Source of the DNA: Roseivivax sp. GX 12232
GTDB taxonomy: Bacteria; Pseudomonadota; Alphaproteobacteria; Rhodobacterales; Rhodobacteraceae
Reading direction: 5' to 3'
DNA length: 64,000 bases
Assembly (NCBI RefSeq): GCF_021272185.1
Contig: NZ_JAJSEC010000005.1
Span: forward strand, 1-64,000
Shown here: in pieces, positions 10,358 through 19,303 of the stretch
How positions within the stretch are numbered: position 1 is the stretch's first letter
Layout: the number at the start of each line of letters is the position of its first letter
Program-made: the position numbers and the translations under genes
Notes under the pieces: generated by a model
What the model was told of the DNA's origin: nothing
What the model saw: only the letters and a program-made list of their open reading frames with translations
Databases searched by the model: none

Positions 10358-11443
10358 ATGATCCGGCTCGAGAAACGCCCCCAGCCCTCGCGGCTCTGGA
10401 CGCTCCTGTCGCCGATCCTGGCGGTCCTGCTGACCATGGTGGTCGGCGGCTTCCTCTTCGCGGTGCTCGGCGCCGATCCCTTCGAGGCGATCCGCACGAT
10501 CTTCTGGGACCCGCTCTTCAATCCGCAGTTCGCCGCCTATTCGCGCCCGCAGCTCCTGGTGAAGGCCGGGCCGCTGATCCTCATCGCCATCGGCCTGTCG
10601 ATCGGCTTCCGGGCGGGGATCTGGAACATCGGCGCCGAGGGGCAATACATCATGGGCGCGGTCGCGGGCGCCGCCGCGGGCCTCGCGCTCTATCCGTCGG
10701 AAAGCCCGCTGATCTTCCCGCTCATGGTGCTGGCCGGCGCGCTCGGCGGCTGGGCCTGGGCGATGATCCCGGCGATCCTGAAAACCCGTTTCGGCACCAA
10801 CGAGATCCTGGTCTCCCTGATGCTGGTCTATGTGGCGGAATCGATCCTCGCCTCGGTCTCCTCGGGCCTTCTGCGCAACCCCGAGGGCATGGGCTTTCCG
10901 GGCAGCCGCAACTTCCGCGAATGGGAGGCGGCGGCCAACCTCGAGATCTTCGCCGACACCGGCATGCACTGGGGCGTGGTCGCGGCCTTCATCGCGGTGA
11001 TCGGCGCCTACGTCCTGATGGCGCGCCACATCCAGGGCTTCAACATCCGCCTTTCGGGCGAGGCCCCGCGCGCGGCGCGCTTCTCGGGGGTGAACCCCGC
11101 GCGGGTGGTGATCTTCTGCCTCGGCACCGCGGGCGCCCTGGCGGGCCTCGCCGGCCTCTTCGAGGTCACCGGCCCCGCCGGGCAGATCTCCATCGACTTC
11201 AACTCGGGCTACGGCTTCACCGCGATCATCGTGGCCTTCCTCGGGCGGCTGCACCCGGTGGGCATCCTGCTCGCGGGGCTCCTGATGGCGCTGACCTATA
11301 TCGGCGGCGAGCTGGCGCAGCTCATGCTGGGGGTGCCCGGCGCCTCGATCCAGCTCTTCCAGGGGATGCTGCTGTTCTTCCTCCTGGGCGTCGACGTCTT
11401 CACCAATTACCGTATCCGCATCGGCCAGGGAGTGGCAGCCTGA
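10358..11443 (+). CDS. ABC transporter permease, BMP/nucleoside type (system 1, first)
   Basis: Inner-membrane permease of the BPD_transp_2 family, 361 aa, with about 8-10 hydrophobic segments. The first is at about residues 17-40 (LLSPILAVLLTMVVGGFLFAV). The conserved signature GIWNIGAEGQYIMGA lies near residue 90, and GEAPRAARFSGV marks the cytoplasmic loop expected to contact the ATPase. It resembles YufP/NupB of nucleoside importers. A 75-base Pro-coding-like gap separates it from the ATPase gene. Its stop overlaps the ATG of the second permease (TGATG), so the two are probably coupled. Confidence 0.93.
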   Translation: MIRLEKRPQPSRLWTLLSPILAVLLTMVVGGFLFAVLGADPFEAIRTIFWDPLFNPQFAAYSRPQLLVKAGPLILIAIGLSIGFRAGIWNIGAEGQYIMGAVAGAAAGLALYPSESPLIFPLMVLAGALGGWAWAMIPAILKTRFGTNEILVSLMLVYVAESILASVSSGLLRNPEGMGFPGSRNFREWEAAANLEIFADTGMHWGVVAAFIAVIGAYVLMARHIQGFNIRLSGEAPRAARFSGVNPARVVIFCLGTAGALAGLAGLFEVTGPAGQISIDFNSGYGFTAIIVAFLGRLHPVGILLAGLLMALTYIGGELAQLMLGVPGASIQLFQGMLLFFLLGVDVFTNYRIRIGQGVAA

Positions 11444-12366
11444 TGGACCTTTCCTCGATCTCGCCCGTCCTGCTGCTCGCCTCGGTCATGGTCTCGGCCA
11501 CGCCGATCCTGCTGGCCGCCATCGGCGAACTGGTGGTGGAGAAATCCGGCGTGCTGAACCTCGGCGTCGAGGGCATGATGATCACCGGCGCGGTGGTGGG
11601 CTTCGCCGTGGCGGTGAACACCGGCTCGCCGGTGCCGGGCTTCCTGGCCGCGGCGCTGGCCTCGGCCATCCTGTCGCTGAGCTTCGGTCTCCTGACCCAG
11701 GTCTTCCTGTCGAACCAGGTGGCGACCGGGCTGGGGCTGACGCTGGTCGGCCTCGGGCTCTCCTCGCTGATCGGCAAACCCTACGAGGGGATGAAATCCC
11801 CGACCCTGCCCCGGCTCGACCTCGGGCCGCTCTCGGACCTGCCGGTCCTGGGGCGCATGGTCTTCTCGCATGACATCATGGTCTATCTCTCGCTGGCGCT
11901 GGTGGCGGCGGTCTGGGCCTTCCTGAAATACACCCGCGCCGGGCTGATCCTGCGGGCGGTGGGCGAAAGCCACGACGCCGCCCATGCGCTGGGCTACAAG
12001 GTGGTGCGCGTGCGGCTCATGGCGATCGCCTTCGGCGGCGCCTGCGCCGGGCTCGGCGGCGCCTACCTGAGCCTCGTGCGCGTGCCGCAATGGACCGAGG
12101 GCATGACCGCCGGCGCCGGCTGGATCGCGCTGGCCATCGTGGTCTTCGCCTCCTGGCGCGCGGGCCGGGTGCTGATCGGCGCCTACCTTTTCGGCGGCGT
12201 GACGGTGCTGCAGCTGAACCTGCAGGCCGCCGGCGCCGCGGTGCCGGTCGCGCTCTTGTCCGCCTCCCCCTACCTGATAACCATTCTCGTGCTCGTGATC
12301 ATCTCGGCGCGGGGAGCCCATGGCGCGCCCGCCTCGCTGGGACGCCCCTTCCACGCCTCGGCCTGA
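11443..12366 (+). CDS. ABC transporter permease, BMP/nucleoside type (system 1, second)
   Basis: Second permease of the heterodimeric channel, 307 aa. I start it at the ATG overlapping the first permease's stop; the open frame extends far upstream but only as a shadow. The conserved SGVLNLGVEGMMITGA near residue 38 and AVGESHDAAHALGY in the EAA-like loop are typical of YufQ/NupC-type permeases. Hydrophobic segments cover most of the chain. It is followed after 41 bases by the binding-protein gene, whose ribosome site lies in that gap. Confidence 0.93.
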   Translation: MDLSSISPVLLLASVMVSATPILLAAIGELVVEKSGVLNLGVEGMMITGAVVGFAVAVNTGSPVPGFLAAALASAILSLSFGLLTQVFLSNQVATGLGLTLVGLGLSSLIGKPYEGMKSPTLPRLDLGPLSDLPVLGRMVFSHDIMVYLSLALVAAVWAFLKYTRAGLILRAVGESHDAAHALGYKVVRVRLMAIAFGGACAGLGGAYLSLVRVPQWTEGMTAGAGWIALAIVVFASWRAGRVLIGAYLFGGVTVLQLNLQAAGAAVPVALLSASPYLITILVLVIISARGAHGAPASLGRPFHASA

Positions 12367-12407
12367 TACGCCCGGGGCGAGATCCAACCACAACAGGGAG
12401 ACCAAAA

Positions 12408-13484
12408 ATGTATCGCAGAACCCTTCTGGCCTCGGCCGCGGCGCTCGCCATGAGCGCGGGCGCTGGCTTCGCCCAGGACGACCCGGTCAAGGTCGGCTTC
12501 ATCTACGTCGGCCCGATCGGCGACGGCGGCTGGACCTATGAGCACAACGAGGGCCGCCTCGCCGTCGAGGAGCACTTCGGCGACCAGGTCGAGACCGTCT
12601 ACCAGGAAAGCGTGCCCGAGGGCGCCGACGCCGAGCGCGCGATCACCCAGATGGCGCTCTCCGGTGCGGACCTGATCTTCACCACCTCCTTCGGCTACAT
12701 GGATCCGACCATGGCGGTGGCCGAGAAGTTCCCGGACGTGAAGTTCGAACATGCCACCGGCTACAAGCGCGCCGACAACGTCTCGACCTATTCCGCGCGC
12801 TTCTACGAGGGCCGGGCGATCCAGGGCCATATCGCGGGCTCGATGACCGAGACCAACAAGATCGGCTACATCGCCTCCTTCCCGATCCCCGAGGTGATCC
12901 GCGGCATCAACGCGGCCTATCTGCACGCCAAGAAGGTGAACCCCGAGGTCGAATTCTCGATCGTCTGGGCCTACACCTGGTTCGACCCGGCGAAAGAGGC
13001 CGACGCGGCCCGCGCGCTGATCGAGAACGGCGCCGACGTGATCCTGCAGCACACCGATTCCACCGCGCCGCAGGCGGCCGCGCAGGAAGCCGGCGGGGTG
13101 ATCACCTTCGGCCAGGCCTCGGACATGGCCGAATTCGGCCCCGAGCCGCGGGTCTCCTCGATCATCGACAACTGGGCGCCTTATTACATCGACCGGGTGC
13201 AGGCGGTGATCGACGGCAGCTGGGAATCGGTCGACACCTGGGACGGCATCGCGCCCGGCATGGTCGAGATCGGCGAGATCTCCGACGCCGTGCCCGCCGA
13301 GGTCAAGGAAGAGGCCCTGGCGCTGAAGGAAAGCATCGCCTCGGGCGAGTACCACCCCTTCACCGGCCCGATCAACAAGCAGGACGGCTCGGTCTGGCTC
13401 GCCGAGGGCGAGACCGCAGACGACGGCACGCTCCTGGGCATGGACTTCTACGTCGAAGGCCTGACCGGCGAGATCCCGAACTGA
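12408..13484 (+). CDS. BMP family periplasmic substrate-binding protein (system 1)
   Basis: Periplasmic receptor for the importer, 358 aa. The N-terminal signal peptide (YRRTLLASAAALAMSAG, cleavage after FAQ) lacks a lipobox cysteine, as is usual for a soluble Gram-negative protein. Mature-domain motifs of the Bmp/PnrA family include VGFIYVGPIGDGGWTYEH near residue 28 and TTSFGYMDP. CAACAGGGAG about 8 bases upstream of the ATG supports the start. It is the last gene of xdhABC-ATPase-permease-permease-BMP and is followed by a rho-independent terminator. A purine, purine nucleoside or related base is the likely ligand from context; the sequence alone does not fix it. Confidence 0.92.
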   Translation: MYRRTLLASAAALAMSAGAGFAQDDPVKVGFIYVGPIGDGGWTYEHNEGRLAVEEHFGDQVETVYQESVPEGADAERAITQMALSGADLIFTTSFGYMDPTMAVAEKFPDVKFEHATGYKRADNVSTYSARFYEGRAIQGHIAGSMTETNKIGYIASFPIPEVIRGINAAYLHAKKVNPEVEFSIVWAYTWFDPAKEADAARALIENGADVILQHTDSTAPQAAAQEAGGVITFGQASDMAEFGPEPRVSSIIDNWAPYYIDRVQAVIDGSWESVDTWDGIAPGMVEIGEISDAVPAEVKEEALALKESIASGEYHPFTGPINKQDGSVWLAEGETADDGTLLGMDFYVEGLTGEIPN

Positions 13485-13532
13485 GGGTGACCGCCTGACC
13501 GAAAGGCCGGGGCCTCGCCCCGGCGCATCGAG

Positions 13533-13568
13533 GCCCCGCGTGCCCCACCCGGCGCGCGGGGCTTTTTT
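13533..13568 (+). terminator. rho-independent terminator after the xdh/BMP cluster
   Basis: GCCCCGCG at 13533-13540 pairs perfectly with CGCGGGGC at 13555-13562 and is followed at once by six T. It lies 48 bases past the BMP stop and faces the + strand, so it closes the roughly 10-kb xdh-transporter cluster. Confidence 0.85.
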
Positions 13569-13722
13569 GTGCCGGGCGCGCGGCAGCCCACTCGGCCGCC
13601 CGCGCGCTCGCCCGCGCCCGCGGCACCTACCTAAACCACCCGCAAGCCACGGCGCTCCCGATCCACCCGCAGCCCCGGCTCCCGCGACCGCGCGCCACCC
13701 AAAAACCATCACCCGACACTAC

Positions 13723-14098
13723 CGCCCCCAAAGCTGCGCGCCCCGCCGAACTGGCCCACGCGTCCCCCTCTCCACCTCCAGACCGGCACCCCCACCGAAC
13801 CGCCGCCCGCAACAAGCCCCCTCTTGCGCATGGCCGGGCCGGAAATACTCCGGGGGTCCGGGGGCAGAGCCCCCGCCGCGGCCCGAAAGGGCCGCGCTTC
13901 GCAACTCAGCAACACACCCAAACGCCCCCAAAGCAGCGCGCCCCGCCAAACTGGCCCACGCGCGCCCCTCTCCACCACCAGACCGGCACCCCCACCGAAC
14001 CGCCGCCCGCAACACGCCCCCTCTTGCGCATGGCCGGGCCGGAAATACTCCGGGGGTCCGGGGGCAGAGCCCCCGCCGCGGCCCGAAAGGGCCGCGCT
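13723..14098 (+). repeat. tandem duplication of a 200-bp hairpin-bearing intergenic unit
   Basis: Two near-identical copies of about 176 bases (13723-13898 and 13923-14098) occur at an exact 200-base period, with a divergent 24-base tail after the first. Each holds the string GGCCGGAAATACTCCGGGGG and two adjacent hairpins: GGGGG-CAGAG-CCCCC (13860-13874 in copy 1), then GCGGCCC-GAAA-GGGCCGC (13878-13895), a perfect 7-bp stem with a GNRA-type tetraloop. Substitutions between copies fall mainly outside these stems. From memory, similar GC-rich motifs are common between genes in Rhodobacteraceae; that was not checked. No convincing gene lies in 13569-14188. Confidence 0.9.
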
Positions 14099-14188
14099 CC
14101 CCGGGCCACCACTCCAAAAAACCAAACCGATGATTTCCCCACCCGCCGCGCTATCATGCCCCGAGCAGGACAACCGAGGAGAGCCCCC

Positions 14189-14776
14189 ATGCGCAAGCTC
14201 CAGGCACAGGGCGTGCATCACATCACCCTGACCGGCGCGGACCGGCAGAGCTCGATCGACTTCTGGGAGGGCGTCCTCGGCATGCCCTTCATCTTCGACC
14301 AGCCCAATCTCGACAATCCCGACGAGGGTCATCTCTACTTCGATCCCGGCGACGGGCGGCTGATCACCATCTTCACCAACGAGAAGCGCAAGGCCCAGCA
14401 TGCGCGCACGCCGACCGATGCGGGCTGCGTGCATCACATCGCCTTCAACGTCTCCAAGGCGGTCTGGTCGCAGGTGGTCGAGCGGCTCGACGAGCGCGGC
14501 ATCACCCATTCGGGCCCCAAGGACCGGGGCTTCATGGATTCGATCTACTTCAAGGACCCGCTGGGGCTGTTGATCGAGCTGGCCTGCTATCGCTTCGAGC
14601 CGCCGATGGGCTGTTCGCATGCCGACGTGATGATCGAGGCGCATCGCATCCGGGTGGCGCGGGGCGATTACAACATCGCCGAGGTCCATCTCGCCGATGC
14701 GATCGAGGCGCTGGTCTCGCGCCGCCAGCAGAGCCTCTCCGAGGACCGCGGCCCGAGGGATCCTTACGGGGGCTGA
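14189..14776 (+). CDS. VOC (glyoxalase/dioxygenase-fold) family protein
   Basis: A 195-aa protein of the vicinal-oxygen-chelate fold. Two modules are visible: VHHITLTGADRQSSIDFWEG at the N-terminus and CVHHIAFNVSK near residue 90. The paired histidines at the start of each module, and the Glu of LLIELACYRFE, are the expected metal ligands. It resembles ring-cleaving dioxygenase/glyoxalase-like proteins, but the substrate cannot be read from sequence. The ATG at 14189 was chosen because CGAGGAGAG lies 8 bases upstream; the frame further upstream runs through the tandem repeat and is not coding. It stands alone between repeat-rich gaps. Confidence 0.82.
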   Translation: MRKLQAQGVHHITLTGADRQSSIDFWEGVLGMPFIFDQPNLDNPDEGHLYFDPGDGRLITIFTNEKRKAQHARTPTDAGCVHHIAFNVSKAVWSQVVERLDERGITHSGPKDRGFMDSIYFKDPLGLLIELACYRFEPPMGCSHADVMIEAHRIRVARGDYNIAEVHLADAIEALVSRRQQSLSEDRGPRDPYGG

Positions 14777-14815
14777 GGCGGTTGGGCCAGGAGAGGGGGG
14801 CTGCTGAAGCGGAGG

Positions 14816-14935
14816 GTGGTGCTGCGGACCTATGGGGTTTGGCGCTTCATCCCGGCCAGGTCAGGGCAAACCTTGAGCCCAACGCGCCACGCACAAGAGC
14901 GCTTGTCCAACGTGCCGGTCCGGGGTGCTTCATGG
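14816..14935 (-). repeat. degenerate copy (A') of the structured intergenic element
   Basis: It aligns with the middle and one side of copy A. It retains GGCGCTTCATCCCGGCCAGGTCAGG (14840-14864), CACAAGAGCGC and GTGCCGGTCCGG. The outer arm is lost on one side, so the 18-bp inverted repeat cannot form. It lies directly beside the intact copy at 14975, giving a head-to-tail pair of one decayed and one intact element. Orientation is assigned with the hairpin end as 5'. Confidence 0.65.
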
Positions 14936-14974
14936 CTATCCTGCGCCCTCCCCCTATCAACCCACACCACCAGA

Positions 14975-15140
14975 GGGCGCGCGCCGGACCGGGGGCCGGC
15001 GCCGCCAACCTCGGAGCTAAGCGCTTTATCCCGGCCAGGTCAGGACTAGAGACGAACTAGGCACACCGCCCACAAGAGCGCCGGCCCAAGGGGCCGGTCC
15101 GGCGCGCGCCCGGCATCTTCGATGCTGTTCGGGCGCAAGG
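14975..15140 (-). repeat. structured intergenic element, copy A
   Basis: Outer arms GGGCGCGCGCCGGACCGG (14975-14992) and CCGGTCCGGCGCGCGCCC (15094-15111) are a perfect 18-bp inverted repeat. Nested arms at 14994-15002 and 15078-15086 add 9 bp. A hairpin GCATC-TTC-GATGC lies at 15113-15125, and the conserved core GCGCTTTATCC...AGGTCAGGA at 15021-15044. The rest of 14777-15363 shows no gene. Transcribed from either strand it could fold into a long stem with an internal loop. Confidence 0.88.
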
Positions 15141-15363
15141 GGCGCGGGGATTTTACGGTGTGCGTAAAATATCCGGTGTCGCGGCTGGGCCGGGTGATCG
15201 GGCGATTGTGCGCGGTGCGATTGGGGGCGATTAGTTGATGCGCCCCTTGAGCGACGGCACAAGCTGCGAAACCCTCCCCAGCCCCCCCAAAACCCAAAAA
15301 ATCTCCCCCCAATCCCCCCGCACCGCTTTCCCTCACCGACCTCCCGGCCCAGATATCTCTCCC

Positions 15364-17808
15364 ATGACCGACCTCCCCGCCCCGCTCCAAACCTGGTTCG
15401 ACGCCCAGGGCTGGCAGATGCACCCGCACCAGCGCGCCATGCTCGACCGGGCCAGCGCGCCCGCGCTCCTGCTCATCGCGCCGACCGGCGGGGGCAAGAC
15501 GCTGGCGGGTTTCCTGCCGAGCCTCGCCGAGCTCGGAGAAACACCCGGCCCGGGGCTGCACACGCTCTACGTCAGCCCGCTCAAGGCCCTGGCCTCGGAC
15601 ATCAAGCGCAACCTGCGCCGCCCGGTCGAGGAGGCCGGCCTCGAGATCCGCATCGAGGACCGCACCGGCGACACCTCGTCCCACGCCAAGAAGCGCCAGC
15701 GCGCCGACCCGCCGCATATCCTGCTGACCACGCCCGAGAGCCTCGCCCTCCTGACCTCCTACGAGGACGCCGCGCGCACCTTCGCGGGGCTCCAGCGGGT
15801 GGTCATCGACGAGGTCCATGCCCTGGCGGAATCGAAACGCGGCGACCAGCTCATGCTGGCGCTGGCGCGGCTGCAGCGGCTGGCGCCGGGGCTCCGGCGC
15901 GTCGGGCTCTCGGCCACGGTGGACGACCCCGAGGCCATCGCGAAACTGGTCGCGCGCCACCCCGACCCCTGCGAGATCCTCGAGGCCGACCCGGGCCCCG
16001 AGCCCGACATCTCCATGCTGCGCACCGAGGAGGCCCCGCCCTGGTCCGGCGGCGGCGCGAAATACGCCATCCCCGCGGTCCTCGAGGCGGTGCGGCAGCA
16101 CCGCACCACGCTGATCTTCCACAACACCCGCGCGCAGGCCGAGATCTTCTTCCACCACCTGTGGCTCGCCAACGAGGACAGCCTGCCGATCGGCATCCAC
16201 CACGGCAGCCTCGACCGCGCCCAGCGCGAAAGGGTGGAGGCCGCCATGGTCGCGGGCCAGCTGCGCGCCATCGTCTGCACCGGCAGCCTCGATCTCGGCA
16301 TCGACTGGGGCGATGTGGACCTGGTGATCCAGGTCGGTGCGCCGAAGAACGTCAAGCGGCTGGTGCAGCGAATCGGCCGGGCGAACCACCGCTACAACGC
16401 GCCCTCGAAGGCGCTCTTGGTGCCCGCCAACCGCTTCGAGGTGGTGGAATGCCTGGCCGCGCTCGAGGCGGTGCGGGCCCGCGACCTCGACGGCGAGCCG
16501 CGCGGGCCGGGGCCGCGCGATGTCCTCTGCCAGCACATCCTGATCGCCGCCGCCGCGGGGCCCTTCGACGCCGACATGCTCTTTGCCGAGATGTCGGCGG
16601 CCGGGCCCTACGCGGGGCTGACCCGGGCCGAATTCGACGCCTGCCTCGATTTCTGCGCCACCGGCGGCTACGCGCTCCGGGCCTACGACCAGTGGCGGCG
16701 CATCCGGCAGCGCGACGACGGCCTCTGGGAGCTGCGCGACCCGCGCTCAGCGGCGCGGATCCGGCAGAACATCGGCACCATCCAGGACACCGACACGCTG
16801 AAGGTGCGGATGCGCGGGCGCGGCGGCAAGCCGCTCGGCGAGATCGAGGAAGGCTTCGCCGCCTCGCTCACGCCCGGCGACACCTTCCTGATCGGCGGGC
16901 AGATCGTGCGCTACGAGGGCCTGCGCGAGATGGTCGTAGAGGTCAGCCGCGACGCCGCGCGCAAGCCCAAGATCGCCACCTTCATGGGCACCAAGTTCGC
17001 CACCTCGACGCAGCTCTCCGAGCGCATCCTGCGGATGTTCCGCGAGAAGGACTGGGCCGCCCTGCCCGATCACACCGCCGACTGGCTGCGCCTGCAGTCC
17101 GAGGTCTCGCGGCTGCCGGAACCCGGGCGGCTCCTGATCGAGAGTTTCCCGCACGACGGGCGCGAGCAGCTGGTGGTCTACGGCTTCGCCGGGCGCAACG
17201 CCATGCAGACGCTGGGGCTTCTGCTGACCAAGCGCATGGAGGAAGAGGGCCTCGCGCCCATGGGCTTCGTCGCCACCGATTACGCCACGCTGATCTGGGG
17301 GCTCGACGCGGTGACCGACCCGCGGCCGCTGTTTGACATCGCGCGGCTGGAGGCGGGGCTCGAGACCTGGCTGACCGGTAACGCGGTGATGAAGCGCACC
17401 TTCCGCGCCTCGGCCAATATCGCGGGGCTGATCGAGCGGCAGGTCGGCGGGCAGCGCAAGTCCGGGCGGCAGGCGACCATGTCCTCGGACATCCTCTACG
17501 ACACGCTGGTGAAATACGACCCCGGCCACCTGATGCTGCAGATCACCCGCGAAGAGGCCATGCGCGGGCTCGTCGATTTCGCCCGCATCCGCGAGATGTG
17601 TCACCGGGTCGGCGACCGGATCGACCTGCACCGGCTGAGCCGGGTGACGCCGCTGGCGGCGCCGCTCTTCCTCGAGCCCGGGCGGGTGCCGATCCGGGGC
17701 AGCGCCGACGACCGGCTGATCGAGGAGGAGGTGACGCGGCTTCTCGACCAGTCGGGCCTGGCCGAGGTCGACGCCTCGGCCAAGCCGGCCTGGCGGGTGC
17801 CCTGGTAG
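15364..17808 (+). CDS. lhr: ligase-associated DEXH-box DNA repair helicase (Lhr-like)
   Basis: Superfamily 2 DNA helicase, 814 aa, of the short Lhr-like group often annotated as the ligase-associated DNA damage response helicase. RecA domain 1 has Walker A PTGGGKTLAGF (about residue 42) and DEVHALAESKRGDQL (about 148). Domain 2 has FHNTRAQAE, CTGSLDLGIDWGDVD and QRIGRANHRYN. A winged-helix region and the Lhr core domain follow. The ATG at 15364 was chosen; upstream in-frame residues are Pro/Ser-rich intergenic translation. pdeM follows on the same strand after about 270 bases, the usual repair partnership. No DNA ligase of that system is in the window. Confidence 0.92.
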   Translation: MTDLPAPLQTWFDAQGWQMHPHQRAMLDRASAPALLLIAPTGGGKTLAGFLPSLAELGETPGPGLHTLYVSPLKALASDIKRNLRRPVEEAGLEIRIEDRTGDTSSHAKKRQRADPPHILLTTPESLALLTSYEDAARTFAGLQRVVIDEVHALAESKRGDQLMLALARLQRLAPGLRRVGLSATVDDPEAIAKLVARHPDPCEILEADPGPEPDISMLRTEEAPPWSGGGAKYAIPAVLEAVRQHRTTLIFHNTRAQAEIFFHHLWLANEDSLPIGIHHGSLDRAQRERVEAAMVAGQLRAIVCTGSLDLGIDWGDVDLVIQVGAPKNVKRLVQRIGRANHRYNAPSKALLVPANRFEVVECLAALEAVRARDLDGEPRGPGPRDVLCQHILIAAAAGPFDADMLFAEMSAAGPYAGLTRAEFDACLDFCATGGYALRAYDQWRRIRQRDDGLWELRDPRSAARIRQNIGTIQDTDTLKVRMRGRGGKPLGEIEEGFAASLTPGDTFLIGGQIVRYEGLREMVVEVSRDAARKPKIATFMGTKFATSTQLSERILRMFREKDWAALPDHTADWLRLQSEVSRLPEPGRLLIESFPHDGREQLVVYGFAGRNAMQTLGLLLTKRMEEEGLAPMGFVATDYATLIWGLDAVTDPRPLFDIARLEAGLETWLTGNAVMKRTFRASANIAGLIERQVGGQRKSGRQATMSSDILYDTLVKYDPGHLMLQITREEAMRGLVDFARIREMCHRVGDRIDLHRLSRVTPLAAPLFLEPGRVPIRGSADDRLIEEEVTRLLDQSGLAEVDASAKPAWRVPW

Positions 17809-18079
17809 CCTGGGGCGGGAGGGCGCTGATGAGGCAAGGCGTGTCGAAGTGCCCGGCGCGGGATCGTCCAGCGCAGCCGTTGCACCGCACCGGCAGGGGT
17901 GAAGCACTGCCCCACCGCCGCGCCGCGCCGCGCGTCGCAGCCCCGTCGCGCCGTGCATCGCAGCCCCTCTGCACCCATCGCCGCCCCGCCGCGCCACCCG
18001 GCGCCTGCGCCCGACCGGTCCCACAGTGACGCCGCGCGCGGGGTTGCGCCTGCCGGCATCGCGGGCCTAAGAACAGGCC

Positions 18080-18742
18080 ATGAACACCCATGGTTTCACC
18101 TTCCGCGGCGCGCGGCTCGCGGCTCTACCCTCCGGGGCGCTCTACTGGGCCGATGAGGACCTGCTGGTCGTCTCCGACCTGCATCTCGGCAAATGCGCGC
18201 GGCTGGTGTCACAGGGCGGGGCCATGCTGCCGCCCTACGACGGGCTCGAGACGCTGGGCCGGCTCGACGCCGACCTCGCCGCGACCGGCGCGCGCGAGGT
18301 GATCTGCCTTGGCGACAGTTTCGACGACGCGGGCGCCAGCGCCGCCCTGCCCGAGGACCAGCAGCTCTGGATCGCGCGGCTGCAGGCCGGGCGGCGCTGG
18401 CTCTGGATCGAGGGCAACCACGACCCGGGCCCCGTCGCGGTGGGCGGCACCCATGCCGCCGAGGCCCGGCGCGGCCCGCTCACCTTCCGCCATATCGCCA
18501 CGCCCGAGGGCGCGGGCGAGGTCTCGGGCCACTACCACCCCAAGGCGCGCATGGCGCTGCGCGGGCGGTCGATCACGCGGGCCTGTTTCCTGGTCGATGC
18601 GGCGCGTCTGATCCTGCCGGCCTACGGCGCCTATACCGGGGGGCTCTGGTCCTCGCATGCCGCGCTCACCGGGCTTATGGCGCGGGATGCCCAGGCGATC
18701 CTGACCGGGCCGCGCCCGCTGGCGATCCCGATGCCGCGCTAG
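18080..18742 (+). CDS. pdeM: ligase-associated DNA damage response endonuclease PdeM
   Basis: Calcineurin-like metallophosphoesterase, 220 aa. The metal-ligand motifs are in the normal order: VVSDLHLGKCARL (about residue 30), LGDSFDD (about 76), EGNHDPG (about 112) and SGHYHPKARM (about 150). The family is found with an Lhr-like helicase and an ATP-dependent ligase in bacterial repair clusters. The gene lies downstream of that helicase on the same strand. The intervening 17809-18079 is GC-rich without a visible gene. The call combines motif order with context; nuclease activity is known for the family, not shown here. Confidence 0.9.
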   Translation: MNTHGFTFRGARLAALPSGALYWADEDLLVVSDLHLGKCARLVSQGGAMLPPYDGLETLGRLDADLAATGAREVICLGDSFDDAGASAALPEDQQLWIARLQAGRRWLWIEGNHDPGPVAVGGTHAAEARRGPLTFRHIATPEGAGEVSGHYHPKARMALRGRSITRACFLVDAARLILPAYGAYTGGLWSSHAALTGLMARDAQAILTGPRPLAIPMPR

Positions 18743-18782
18743 GGGCTTGCGGGCGCGCGCGCCCCATGCCTTGATGCGCGCC

Positions 18783-19196
18783 ATGCAGGACCGCATCCAA
18801 TCCTCCTTCGACCGGCAAAGCCTGATGGCGACGCTCGGCGCGCGGCTCGCGCGGGTCGCTCCGGGCGCGGTGGAGATCACCGTGCCGCTCGCGCCGCATG
18901 TGCTGCAGCAGCAGGGGCTGGCGCACGGCGGGCTGACCTTCTCGATCGGCGACAGCGCGGCGGGTTATTCGGCGCTGACCACGCTGTCCGAGGAGATGGA
19001 GGTGGTGACCTCGGAGATGAAGATCCACTACCTCGCCGCGCCGAAGGGCGTGACGCTGATCGCTCGCGGGCGGGTGGTGAAACCCGGGCGGCGGCTGATC
19101 GTGGTGGCAGCCGATGTGCACGCGGTCGACGCCGAGGGCGCGGAGCGGCATGTGGCGCTTCTGACCGGGACGATGATCCCGGTGCCAACGGGCTGA
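18783..19196 (+). CDS. PaaI-type hotdog thioesterase
   Basis: A 137-aa single-hotdog-fold protein. The core motif GLAHGGLTFSIGDSAAGYSA (from about residue 41) matches PaaI-type acyl-CoA thioesterases, where the GG and the Asp of the helix position and activate the thioester; VTSEMKIHYLAAPKG forms the following strand. It starts 41 bases after pdeM on the same strand; an ATG at 18774 is an equally possible start three residues earlier. Substrate is unknown. It converges on the acyltransferase gene on the other strand. Confidence 0.82.
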   Translation: MQDRIQSSFDRQSLMATLGARLARVAPGAVEITVPLAPHVLQQQGLAHGGLTFSIGDSAAGYSALTTLSEEMEVVTSEMKIHYLAAPKGVTLIARGRVVKPGRRLIVVAADVHAVDAEGAERHVALLTGTMIPVPTG

Positions 19197-19303
19197 GGCG
19201 CGGGCCGGCCCCGAGGCGAGATTTCCATTTTCTGAGAATGGCGCTGCAAGCTGGACCGCGCGCGCGGCCCGAGGCCCTGCCCTGCACCGCGCGCCGCCGC
19301 CCC

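Noticed and set aside
13723-14133. Proline-rich open frames in the tandem repeat
   Set aside because: They run through duplicated hairpins and have no ribosome site; both frames just translate the repeat.
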